A stretch of 8,982 nt of DNA from JBHEPS01 sp046261635 (GCA_046261635.1 JBHEOL010000317.1:1-8982), one strand, 5' to 3'; positions 1-6,203 are shown, counted from the stretch's first letter. Notes: generated by a model from the sequence alone, not told the origin. Numbers and translations are program-made.

Positions 1-197
1 CGCTTGTCGGTGTCCGAGAGAATCGCGTACGCCTCGGCGGCCTCCTTGAAGCTCTCCTCGGCCTGCTTGTCTCCCGGGTTCTTGTCGGGGTGGTGTTTGA
101 GCGCGAGGCGGCGGTAGGCCTTCTTGATCTCGTCGACGGAGGCGTCGCGGGAGACACCGAGAACCTCGTAATAATCTTTTTTTTCAGTCGTAGCCAT
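1..197 (-). CDS. dnaJ: Chaperone protein DnaJ, N-terminal part (cut by window edge)
   Basis: Hsp40 co-chaperone that delivers substrates to DnaK and stimulates its ATPase through the J domain. Only the first 65 codons are in the window, starting at an ATG at 195-197. They form most of a J domain: DYYEVLGVSRDAS at about residues 8-20, a basic helix II (KKAYRRLALKHH), the invariant HPD at 36-38, and helix III with FKEAAEAYAILSD. The zinc-finger and C-terminal substrate domains lie outside, so DnaJ cannot be separated from other J-domain classes by sequence alone. Its place as last gene after dnaK in an hrcA-grpE-dnaK series makes DnaJ by far the likeliest. The gap to dnaK is 34 nt and holds no strong Shine-Dalgarno sequence, so translation initiation may be weak or coupled. 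Confidence 0.93.
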   Translation of the reverse strand, partial: MATTEKKDYYEVLGVSRDASVDEIKKAYRRLALKHHPDKNPGDKQAEESFKEAAEAYAILSDTDK

Positions 198-231
198 GGG
201 GATTGGTGCCTGAAGGAATGAGCCGCCGCCG

Positions 232-2064
232 TTACTCGGACTGCGGCGCCTGCGACTTCAGCGGGTTGTAGAGCATCACGGTCGTGAGAATTCTGGATGC
301 ATTCTGCAGGTCGAAGATCGCGTCGTTGATCGGCTGTTTGTTCTCGGAGGCGACCGAATTCTTGCCGATCGTGATCGCCTTCTGGACGCGCTCGCGGTCC
401 TCGTCGTTCAGCAACTTGCCGAACTCCCTGAAGACCTTCTCGTTCGTGTAGATCATTCCCTCGAGCTTGTTCTGGAGCTGGCGAATCTCCTTGCGCTGCT
501 GGTCCATCCGGGAGAACTCGCCGGCCTCGGTGATGATCCGGTCGATTTCGTCCTGGGTGAGCCCGCCCGCGGGATTGATCTGCACGCCCTGCTGCTGGCC
601 CGTCGCCTGGTCGCGGGCCGTCACGTGGACGATCCCGTTCGAGTCGATCGAGAAGGTGACTTCGATCTGGGGAACGCCTCGCGGCGCCGGAGGGATTCCG
701 ATCAGGTCGAACTTGCCGAGCGACTTGTTCTCGCGTGCGAATTCGCGCTCCCCCTGCAGAACGTGGATCTGGACCTTGTTCTGGTTGTCCGCGACGGTGG
801 TGAAGATCAGGGAGTTCTTCGTGGGAATGGTCGAGTTGCGCTCGATGATCTTGGTGAAGAGCCCGCCATGGGTCTCGAGCCCGAGCGAGAGCGGCGTGAC
901 GTCGAGAAGGACCATGTCCTTGATGTCGCCGCGCAGGATTGCCCCCTGAACCGCGGCGCCGACCGCGACGACCTCATCGGGATTGATATTGCGATTGGGG
1001 TCCTTGCCGAAGACGGCCTTGACCGCCGCGACGACTTTCGGCATCCGGGTCTGCCCGCCGACGAGGACGACCTCGTCGATCTTCTCCGGGGAGATCCCGG
1101 CGGCTTCGAGAGCGTTGCGAACCGGCTCGATCGTCCGCTCGATCAGGTCCTCGACCATCTTCTCGAACTCGGCCCTCTTGAGCACGCGGTTGAGATGCTT
1201 CGGACCCGACTGATCGGCAGAGATGAACGGAAGAGTGATTCGAGTCTCGTCGGCGCCGGAGAGCTCGCACTTGGCCTTTTCCGCGGCTTCCTTGAGCCGT
1301 TGGAGCGCCATCCGGTCGTCGCGCAGGTCGATGTTCGTCTCGCGCTGGAACCCTTCGATGAGCCAGTCGATGATCCGTTTGTCGAAGTCCTCGCCGCCGA
1401 GAAACGTGTCGCCCGAGGTCGAGAGGACCTCGAAGAGCCCTTCCTCGAGCTTGAGGATCGAGATGTCGAACGTTCCGCCCCCGAGGTCGTAGACGGCGAT
1501 GATCTGGTTCTTCCGGTTGTCGAGGCCGTACGCGAGAGCAGCGGCGGTCGGCTCGTTGATGATGCGGAGCACCTCGAGGCCCGCGATCTTTCCCGCGTCC
1601 CTCGTCGCCTGCCGTTGCGAATCGTTGAAGTATGCCGGGACGGTGACGATCGCCTCGGTCACCGGCTCCCCCAGAAACTCCTCGGCGAAGCTCCGGATCT
1701 CCTGGAGCACGAAGGCCGAGATTTCCTCCGGGGAGTACTCCCTCTCGCGGATCTTGAGCTTCACGTCGCCGTTGTTGGCGGCGATGATCTGGTACGGAAG
1801 GACCTCCCGCGCGCGGTTGACCTCGTCCGTGTCGTACTTGCGGCCGATCAGGCGCTTGATCGCGTAGACCGTGTTGAAGGGATTCGTGATCGCCTGGCGT
1901 TTGGCGATCTGGCCGATCAGACGCTCGCCGTCCTCGGTGAAGCCGACCACCGAGGGGGTCGTGCGGCTCCCTTCCCGATTCGGAACTACCTGCGGGGTGG
2001 AGACGTCGACCAGTGCCACGCACGAGTTCGTCGTTCCGAGATCGATCCCGATGATCTTGCCCAT
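232..2064 (-). CDS. dnaK: Chaperone protein DnaK (Hsp70)
   Basis: Cytoplasmic ATP-dependent Hsp70 that binds exposed hydrophobic peptides, working with DnaJ and GrpE. The 610-aa protein has the complete nucleotide-binding domain: GIDLGTTNSC at 6-15, catalytic Lys at 70, VPAYFND from 142, INEPTAAALAYG at 169-180, DLGGGTFD at 193-200 and LVGGQTRMP at 334-342. Then come the conserved linker (VLLD, 385-388), the beta-sandwich substrate domain (HVLQGER, GIPPAPRG) and a helical lid from about 502. It ends soon after the lid (KSQAPQSE) and lacks the long disordered tail with the acidic EEVD-like motif found in many bacterial DnaKs. The start ATG lies 7 nt after the grpE stop, and GAGGA overlaps that stop as the ribosome-binding site. 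It is the third gene of the HrcA-controlled operon. Confidence 0.98.
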   Translation of the reverse strand: MGKIIGIDLGTTNSCVALVDVSTPQVVPNREGSRTTPSVVGFTEDGERLIGQIAKRQAITNPFNTVYAIKRLIGRKYDTDEVNRAREVLPYQIIAANNGDVKLKIREREYSPEEISAFVLQEIRSFAEEFLGEPVTEAIVTVPAYFNDSQRQATRDAGKIAGLEVLRIINEPTAAALAYGLDNRKNQIIAVYDLGGGTFDISILKLEEGLFEVLSTSGDTFLGGEDFDKRIIDWLIEGFQRETNIDLRDDRMALQRLKEAAEKAKCELSGADETRITLPFISADQSGPKHLNRVLKRAEFEKMVEDLIERTIEPVRNALEAAGISPEKIDEVVLVGGQTRMPKVVAAVKAVFGKDPNRNINPDEVVAVGAAVQGAILRGDIKDMVLLDVTPLSLGLETHGGLFTKIIERNSTIPTKNSLIFTTVADNQNKVQIHVLQGEREFARENKSLGKFDLIGIPPAPRGVPQIEVTFSIDSNGIVHVTARDQATGQQQGVQINPAGGLTQDEIDRIITEAGEFSRMDQQRKEIRQLQNKLEGMIYTNEKVFREFGKLLNDEDRERVQKAITIGKNSVASENKQPINDAIFDLQNASRILTTVMLYNPLKSQAPQSE

Positions 2065-2071
2065 TCAGTCC

Positions 2072-2755
2072 TCAGGACGGATCCGATCCGTCCTCACCTT
2101 CCGCGCGCCCCAATGGGACGGCCACCCTCACCATCGCCGGTCTCAGCAGTCTATCGTGCAGCATATAACCCTTCTGCAGGACGTCCACCACCGAATTCGG
2201 CTCCATCTCGTCGGACTCCACCCGGGCGATCGCCTCGTGAAACAGCGGATCGAACGGCTCCCCGGCCGGATCGAGCGTCTGGAGGCCGGTCCGCTCGAGA
2301 ACCTCGGCGAGCTGCCTGGCGATCATCTCGACGCCCGTCCGGAAGTCCTCCACGGAGGGGCTGGAAACCGAGAGCGCCCGCTCGAAATTGTCGAGCACGG
2401 GAAGGAGCTCGCGGAGCGTGTCGGCGACCGCGTAGCGACGGAACTCGCCTTTCTCCTTCTCCATGCGGCGCCGGAAGTTCTCGAAATCGGCGCGCGAGCG
2501 GAGGTACTGATCCTTCAGCTTTTCGTTCTCCGCACGGAGTGCCGCGGACGTTTCGCTCGTCCCTTCATCCGATCCGTCATCCGTCTCGTCGGACGAGCCG
2601 GCATCCCGGAGCGCTTCCCCTCCGTTCTCGCTGACCGACTCGGAGGTGTCCCGGTAGCCGGCGAGTTCCCTCACATCCTGCATTTCGCCCGAATCGTCGA
2701 TGACATAGACCTCGTCATCGGACTCCGGACCCTTCGGTTCGTTCCCGTCAGTCAC
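2072..2755 (-). CDS. grpE: GrpE, nucleotide exchange factor of DnaK
   Basis: Homodimeric factor that opens the DnaK ATPase domain to release ADP. The 227-aa protein starts with a long, very acidic, probably disordered segment (about residues 1-70, rich in Asp, Glu and Ser). A long coiled-coil helix follows (about 71-125, including LRAENEKLKDQYLRSRADFENFRRR), then the C-terminal beta domain with the family signature (VLQKGYMLHDRLLRPAMVRVA, about 192-212). The start codon is GTG, and GTGA is shared with the hrcA stop (4-bp overlap). AGGAG lies about 8 nt upstream inside the end of hrcA, so translation is probably coupled to hrcA. A downstream ATG would remove the acidic region and has no better ribosome-binding site. 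Confidence 0.97.
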   Translation of the reverse strand: MTDGNEPKGPESDDEVYVIDDSGEMQDVRELAGYRDTSESVSENGGEALRDAGSSDETDDGSDEGTSETSAALRAENEKLKDQYLRSRADFENFRRRMEKEKGEFRRYAVADTLRELLPVLDNFERALSVSSPSVEDFRTGVEMIARQLAEVLERTGLQTLDPAGEPFDPLFHEAIARVESDEMEPNSVVDVLQKGYMLHDRLLRPAMVRVAVPLGRAEGEDGSDPS

Positions 2756-3825
2756 GATTGTTTCTCCTGGGATTCCTCAATCTTACGGCCAAGTGCCTTC
2801 CCGAGGTAGTCCACCAGGGGAACCACGCGGCCATACTCCATCCGGGTGGGCCCAATGACGGCGACCAGGCCGGCTGGCCGGCCGACGCCGTAACTGGCGG
2901 CCACCATCGCGAAATTGTAGCTGCCGGTGAAGGTGCTCTCCGATCCGACGAGGATCTGCAACCCCTCCTCCCCCATGCAGTGGTTCAGGATCTGAACCAG
3001 CTTTTCCTTCTCCTCGAACGCGCGCAGGAGCCGGCGCATCGCATCGACGTCTGCGCCCGCAAACTCCGGCTTGTTCAGGATCGAGGTCGCTCCCTCGACC
3101 CACAGCTCGTGCTCGGCGGGAAGGAGCTCTTCCACCGCGCCGGCGCTGACGGCGAGCGTGCGGCTCCAGATGCGGTCGAGGCGCGCGCGGTCCTCCTGCG
3201 CCATCCGCGCGAGCCGCTCGCGCATCTCGAGTAGGGTCATTCCTCCGAACTCGACCGTGAGGTAGCGGGAGATCCTGTCCGCCTCCTCCCTCTCGATCGG
3301 CTCGTCCGTTTCGACGACCTTGTTCACGAGCACGCCGTTGGCGCCGACCATCACGCACATCAGCCGCCTCTCGGCGACCACGATCAGGTCGATGCTCCGC
3401 ATCGCCATGTGATTGAGGGTCGGCATGAAGACCACGCCCACCTGGTCGCTGAGCTTCGACAGCAGCCGCGAGCTCATGTGCATGACCTCGTCGAGCTCGT
3501 TGATCTTGGCGACCTCTCCGTCGATCGCGGTTCGTTCCGACGGGGTCAGTCTTCTCGATTTCATCAGGTGGTTGATGAAAAACCGGTAGCCGCGATCCGT
3601 CGGCACCCGTCCGGCCGAGGTATGGGGCTGGTGGAGATAGCCGAGATCCTCCAGATCCGCCATGACGTTGCGGAGCGAGGCGGGGGATAGCTTGAAGACC
3701 CCCGATTTGGCGAGCGAGCGCGAGCTGACCGGTTCGCCGCTGGCGACGTAGGTGCGGACGACCTCGCGGAGAACTTCCCGGAGTCGCTGTTCGAGCTCTT
3801 CATCCTGGTCGGGTCTGGGCGGCAT
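2752..3825 (-). CDS. hrcA: Heat-inducible transcription repressor HrcA
   Basis: Dimeric repressor that binds the CIRCE operator and represses class I heat-shock genes. In the known model GroEL keeps it active and heat stress titrates GroEL away. The 357-aa length is usual for the family. The N-terminal winged helix covers about residues 10-85 (SGEPVSSRSLAKSG, LSPASLRNVMADLEDLGYL, then the wing HTSAGRVPTDRGYRFFI). A GAF-like dimer domain with an inserted dimerization segment follows, including VGANGVLVNKVVET at about 160-173 and SYNFAMVAASYGVG near 302-315. It is the first gene of hrcA-grpE-dnaK-dnaJ and overlaps grpE by 4 bp. CIRCE lies three bases before the ATG, so the gene is almost certainly self-regulated. 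The best Shine-Dalgarno candidate (AAGAG, 9 nt upstream) lies inside the operator. Confidence 0.98.
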   Translation of the reverse strand: MPPRPDQDEELEQRLREVLREVVRTYVASGEPVSSRSLAKSGVFKLSPASLRNVMADLEDLGYLHQPHTSAGRVPTDRGYRFFINHLMKSRRLTPSERTAIDGEVAKINELDEVMHMSSRLLSKLSDQVGVVFMPTLNHMAMRSIDLIVVAERRLMCVMVGANGVLVNKVVETDEPIEREEADRISRYLTVEFGGMTLLEMRERLARMAQEDRARLDRIWSRTLAVSAGAVEELLPAEHELWVEGATSILNKPEFAGADVDAMRRLLRAFEEKEKLVQILNHCMGEEGLQILVGSESTFTGSYNFAMVAASYGVGRPAGLVAVIGPTRMEYGRVVPLVDYLGKALGRKIEESQEKQS

Positions 3826-3828
3826 ACG

Positions 3829-3855
3829 CTGGCACTCTTTTCAGCTGAGTGCTAG
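3829..3855 (-). promoter_or_regulatory. CIRCE operator (HrcA binding site)
   Basis: Inverted repeat with arms CTGGCACTC (3829-3837) and GAGTGCTAG (3847-3855) separated by exactly 9 nt. This matches the CIRCE consensus TTAGCACTC-N9-GAGTGCTAA at 6 and 8 of 9 positions, and the two arms pair at 8 of 9. It ends three bases before the hrcA start, so it lies in the 5' untranslated region and overlaps the only Shine-Dalgarno candidate. The same sequence could act as DNA operator and as an mRNA stem. Confidence 0.93.
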
Positions 3856-3882
3856 CTTCCAGCACCCGGGCACGGCTGTCAA
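3854..3882 (-). promoter_or_regulatory. Probable sigma-70 type promoter of the hrcA operon
   Basis: On the minus strand a perfect -35 hexamer TTGACA (3877-3882) is followed after 17-18 nt by a poorer -10 candidate (GAAGCT or AAGCTA, 3853-3859) at the edge of CIRCE. Transcription would start near 3847, leaving a leader of about 22 nt made mostly of CIRCE. HrcA bound there would block polymerase. The -35 is convincing; the -10 is weak. Confidence 0.6.
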
Positions 3883-3998
3883 GCTGAACGAGAATCGAGC
3901 TTTATGGAATTTCACCTAGGGTCGAGCTCGCTGTCACGCCGCACCCGAGTGCCAGCGCACCGTTTCCACCTTCGGCCCATGACGGCGCGGTGATTGCC

Positions 3999-4004
3999 TA
4001 TACT
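3999..4004 (+). promoter_or_regulatory. -10 box (TATACT) for a leaderless transcript of the SurA-like gene
   Basis: TATACT matches the TATAAT consensus at 5 of 6 bases and ends 8 bases before the ATG at 4013. With ordinary spacing the transcript would start about 4010-4013, giving a leader of zero to three bases. No clear -35 is visible at 16-19 nt upstream, and there is no Shine-Dalgarno sequence, which agrees with leaderless translation. Confidence 0.55.
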
Positions 4005-4012
4005 GACCCTGC

Positions 4013-4657
4013 ATGCCGCGCCTGCTCTTCACCCTCGGCCTCCTCGCCGTGCTCCTCGGTCCCTCCCCCGCCCGCGGCGAGATCATCGACCGGGTCGCCG
4101 CCGTGATCGACCGGCAGGTGATCACCCTCAGCGAAGTCAATCAGATCGTCGAGCTGCGGCTGCTCGCACGCCGCGATGGCGAGGCGGATGCGGAGTACCG
4201 CAGGCGCGTCCTCGACGCGCTCGTCGCCCAAATTCTGCGCTACCGCGACATCGAGCGCTTCGGCGCGCCGGACGTCTCTGCCAACGCCATCGAGGCCCGG
4301 CTCCGAGAGATCGTTGCCCGCTTTCCCTCGGAAGAGGCATTCGGCGAGACCCTGCTCCGCGTCGAGATGAATCTCGACGAGGTGAAGACCGTGATCAAGC
4401 GCCAGCTCCAGGTCGCCGCCTACGTCGACGAGAAATTCGCCCCGCTCATCTTCGTCTCGCTCGCGGAGATCGAGGAGTATTACCGCAACGTCTGGGCGCC
4501 CCAGAGACGCTCCCGCGGACTTCCCGTTCCTCCGCTCAGCGACGTGCGCGAGGAAATCCGCACGCTGATCCGCGCCGGCCAGCTCGACAGCGAGATCGAC
4601 AACTGGACCACCCAGCTCCGCAGCCGCGCAAACGTCGACATCTACGTGTACCGGTGA
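4013..4657 (+). CDS. Secreted SurA-like periplasmic chaperone without PPIase domain
   Basis: 214-aa protein with an N-terminal signal peptide: short basic start, hydrophobic core LLFTLGLLAVLLG at about 4-16, likely cleavage near PARG/E at 20-23. The mature protein opens with EIIDRVAAVIDRQVITLSEV, the typical start of the SurA N-terminal chaperone domain. Helices run to about residue 150, then the C-terminal helix characteristic of SurA (VREEIRTLIRAGQ through WTTQLRSRANVDIYVYR, 178-214). No parvulin domain lies between them, and the protein is about half the length of E. coli SurA (428 aa). The inferred role is holding unfolded outer-membrane or secreted proteins in the periplasm, without prolyl isomerase activity. 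The gene is divergent from hrcA and convergent with the VOC gene. TATACT just upstream suggests a leaderless mRNA. Family-level assignment is firm; the exact role is not. Confidence 0.85.
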   Translation: MPRLLFTLGLLAVLLGPSPARGEIIDRVAAVIDRQVITLSEVNQIVELRLLARRDGEADAEYRRRVLDALVAQILRYRDIERFGAPDVSANAIEARLREIVARFPSEEAFGETLLRVEMNLDEVKTVIKRQLQVAAYVDEKFAPLIFVSLAEIEEYYRNVWAPQRRSRGLPVPPLSDVREEIRTLIRAGQLDSEIDNWTTQLRSRANVDIYVYR

Positions 4658-4687
4658 AACCGTGGCCGCGGCTTTCCAGCCGCGGCT
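4658..4687 (+). repeat. REP-like hairpin unit, left copy
   Basis: A 30-nt unit starting right after the stop of the SurA-like gene. It contains a perfect 8-bp GC stem, GCCGCGGC (4665-4672) and GCCGCGGC (4679-4686), around the loop TTTCCA. It matches the reverse complement of 4767-4796 at 26 of 30 positions. It could also stop or protect the 3' end of the transcript, but no U-run follows. Confidence 0.8.
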
Positions 4688-4766
4688 GACCGCGCCACGC
4701 GCAATGGGACAAGGCGTGCTGTGAACGCAGGTCCCGCCTGCTCGGCGAATCGGATTCCTGGCACGA

Positions 4767-4796
4767 AGCCGGCGCTGGAAAGCCCCGGCCACAGTT
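4767..4796 (-). repeat. REP-like hairpin unit, right inverted copy
   Basis: Inverted partner of 4658-4687. GCCGGCGC (4768-4775) and GCCCCGGC (4782-4789) pair at 7 of 8 positions around TGGAAA, the reverse complement of the left loop TTTCCA. It ends one base before the stop codon of the VOC gene. Together with the left copy and the 79-nt centre it makes a BIME-like element filling the whole gap between two convergent genes. No open reading frame of note lies in the centre. Confidence 0.8.
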
Positions 4797-4797
4797 C

Positions 4798-5181
4798 CTA
4801 CCGCTTTTCGTCCATCAGGGCGAGCGTATTCCCCTCGGAGTCGCGGAAGGAGGCGAGCCAGAGCTCGTGATCGGGCATTTTGGCGACCATCCGCGGCCGC
4901 TCGATGAACTCCACGCCTTTGCCGACCAACTCGGCCCACGCCTTCTCGATGTCGCCGACGCGGAAGTAGATGATCGAGGAGCGATGCTCGTCATCGCCCG
5001 ATTCCCCCACGCCGAGCAGCAGGCGGATGCTTCCGCAGGCAAAAAAGGCCATCTGGGGCGGAGCCTGGAACAGCAGGCGGAGCCCGAGAGCGTCGCGGTA
5101 AAACGCGATCGCGCGGTCGAGCGACTTCACGGGGATGGCGATCTGACCGATCTGGCTGATCGTTCCGGGACGCTCACTCAT
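4798..5181 (-). CDS. VOC (glyoxalase/bleomycin-resistance fold) family protein
   Basis: 127-aa single-module vicinal oxygen chelate protein, of a type common in bacteria and mostly without known substrate. The first beta-alpha-beta unit is IGQIAIPVKSLDRAIAFYRDALGLRLLF (split as about 11-20 and 21-38). The second half reads SSIIYFRVGDIEKAWAELVGKGVEF and ends with HELWLASF and RDSEGNTLALMDE. At the usual metal-ligand sites the first strand has Gln13 instead of His and the last strand has Ala121 where Glu is common; His105 is kept. Metal binding and enzyme activity are therefore uncertain. The start at 5181 is chosen over an in-frame ATG at 5268 because GAGGAG lies 5 nt upstream and homology begins there; the longer form would overlap yebC. 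It may share the transcript of yebC, 83 nt upstream. Confidence 0.85.
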   Translation of the reverse strand: MSERPGTISQIGQIAIPVKSLDRAIAFYRDALGLRLLFQAPPQMAFFACGSIRLLLGVGESGDDEHRSSIIYFRVGDIEKAWAELVGKGVEFIERPRMVAKMPDHELWLASFRDSEGNTLALMDEKR

Positions 5182-5186
5182 CGTTT

Positions 5187-5192
5187 CTCCTC
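5187..5192 (-). promoter_or_regulatory. Ribosome-binding site fixing the VOC gene start
   Basis: GAGGAG on the minus strand, 5 nt before the ATG at 5181. It is the best Shine-Dalgarno sequence in the region and supports the 127-aa form over an N-terminal extension to 5268. Confidence 0.75.
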
Positions 5193-5264
5193 GTCTCCTG
5201 GCCTGCTCGACCCGGGGCGGCTGCCTCAAAGCATGCGATGTTGCGTTCTCGTCCCCGGCCGCCG

Positions 5265-6008
5265 TCACCCCGACATCATGTCGTCGGGGATGTCGAAGTT
5301 GGACCAGACGTTCTGGACGTCGTCGTGATCGTCGAGCGACTCGAGCAGCTTCATGTTCGCTCGTGCCTGAGCCTCGTCGACCTTGACCAAGGTCATCGGG
5401 ATCATGGAGAGCTTGGCTTCGACGGTCGGAATGCCGCCCTTCTCGAGGGCCTCGCGAACCGGCTCGAAGCTCTCGGGCAGGGTGTAAACCTCGAACACGT
5501 CGGCGTCGTCGGTCTGCAGGTCGTCGGCGCCGGCCTCGAGAGCGACCTCCATCAGGCGGTCCTCGGTGGTCGCATTTTTCTCGACAGCGAAGTAACCCTT
5601 CCGATCGAACTGGAACTTGACCGAGCCCGGCGTGCCGAAGCTCCCCCCCGCCTTTTCGAACATGTGGCGGATCTCCGGGGTGGTGCGGTTCGTGTTGTCG
5701 GTCAGGGCCTCGACGATCAGGGCGACTCCGCCCGGGCCGTAACCCTCGTAGGTGATGTCCTCGTAGCTGGCACCCTCGAGCTCACCCGTGCCGCGCTTGA
5801 CCGCGCGGTCGATGTTGTCCTTCGGCATGTTGTTCGCCTTGGCCTCGGCGATCGCGGCCCGCAGGCGGGGATTCCCCTCGGGATCGCCGCCGCCGAGCCG
5901 GGCGGAAATCGTGATCTCCTTGATGAGCCGCGTGAAGATCTTCCCCCGCTTGGCGTCAGCTGCGCCCTTCTTGTGCTTGATGGTGCTCCATTTACTGTGG
6001 CCGGACAT
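5265..6008 (-). CDS. yebC: YebC/PmpR (TACO1) family protein
   Basis: 247-aa member of the universal YebC/TACO1 family, at the usual length. Members have been described as DNA-binding transcription regulators, and TACO1 and bacterial relatives as ribosome-associated factors that help translate difficult proline-rich sequences. The start MSGHSKWSTIKHKKGAADAKRGKIF (split here as residues 1-12 and 13-25) is diagnostic. Further signature stretches are NPRLRAAIAEAKANNMPKDN at 46-65, YEGYGPGGVALIVEALTDN at 87-105 and NRTTPEIRHMF at 107-117. An acidic end (ESLDDHDDVQNVWSNFDIP) is also typical. The ribosome-binding site AAGGAG (6021-6026) is 12 nt from the ATG, rather far. The gene lies downstream of der across a long repeat hairpin, so it may be expressed separately or the hairpin may modulate read-through. 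Confidence 0.96.
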   Translation of the reverse strand: MSGHSKWSTIKHKKGAADAKRGKIFTRLIKEITISARLGGGDPEGNPRLRAAIAEAKANNMPKDNIDRAVKRGTGELEGASYEDITYEGYGPGGVALIVEALTDNTNRTTPEIRHMFEKAGGSFGTPGSVKFQFDRKGYFAVEKNATTEDRLMEVALEAGADDLQTDDADVFEVYTLPESFEPVREALEKGGIPTVEAKLSMIPMTLVKVDEAQARANMKLLESLDDHDDVQNVWSNFDIPDDMMSG

Positions 6009-6079
6009 GATGGAAATTGACTCCTTGAAGGGTTGAGAGGACGGCTCGAAAACCGGCCCGGAAGGATACCATAGGCAAA

Positions 6080-6114
6080 GTCAGAAGTCAGAAGGCAGAA
6101 GGCAGAAGGCAGAA
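6080..6114 (+). repeat. Heptanucleotide tandem repeat, left array
   Basis: Five in-phase heptads on the plus strand: GTCAGAA twice, then GGCAGAA three times. Directly after, the period changes to six (GTAAAA, GCAAAA, GCAAAA, TCAAAG, GCAGAG, GCAACA; 6115-6150). The base composition is A/G-rich and unlike the coding sequence around it. Confidence 0.92.
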
Positions 6115-6203
6115 GTAAAAGCAAAAGCAAAATCAAAGGCAGAGGCAACAGCAGCCTTTGCCTTTGCTCTTACTTCTGCCTTCTGCCTTCTGCCTTCTGA
6201 CTT
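6085..6203. repeat. Long foldback: perfect 34-bp inverted repeat
   Basis: Positions 6085-6118 and 6170-6203 are exact reverse complements over 34 bases, and pairing continues to 6131 and 6157. In minus-strand RNA, the sense of der and yebC, the two internal mismatches become G-U pairs. This gives an uninterrupted 47-bp stem around a 25-nt loop. No run of U follows, so it is not a standard intrinsic terminator. It lies between der and yebC and could slow or process a shared transcript. Confidence 0.9.

Noticed and set aside
625..2634. A 669-codon open frame on the plus strand, antisense to dnaK and grpE
   Set aside because: It is the frame created by high-GC codon bias opposite dnaK. This type of dnaK antisense frame is a known source of false 'NAD-specific glutamate dehydrogenase' annotations. 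It has no ribosome-binding site and no real homology.
3998..4939. A 313-codon minus-strand frame across the SurA-like gene, the REP-like pair and part of the VOC gene
   Set aside because: It is antisense or out of frame to two well-supported genes, has low-complexity composition and no recognisable domain.
5182..5268. N-terminal extension of the VOC protein to an ATG at 5268
   Set aside because: It would overlap the yebC stop, adds a segment without VOC homology, and the ATG at 5181 has a strong GAGGAG site.
6063..6073. A possible yebC promoter, with -10 TATGGT (6068-6073) or TATCCT (6063-6068) and a -35 supplied by the TTCTGAC heptads
   Set aside because: The best -35 match is only CTGACT at 18 nt spacing, which is too weak in a repeat region to call without a mapped transcript start.
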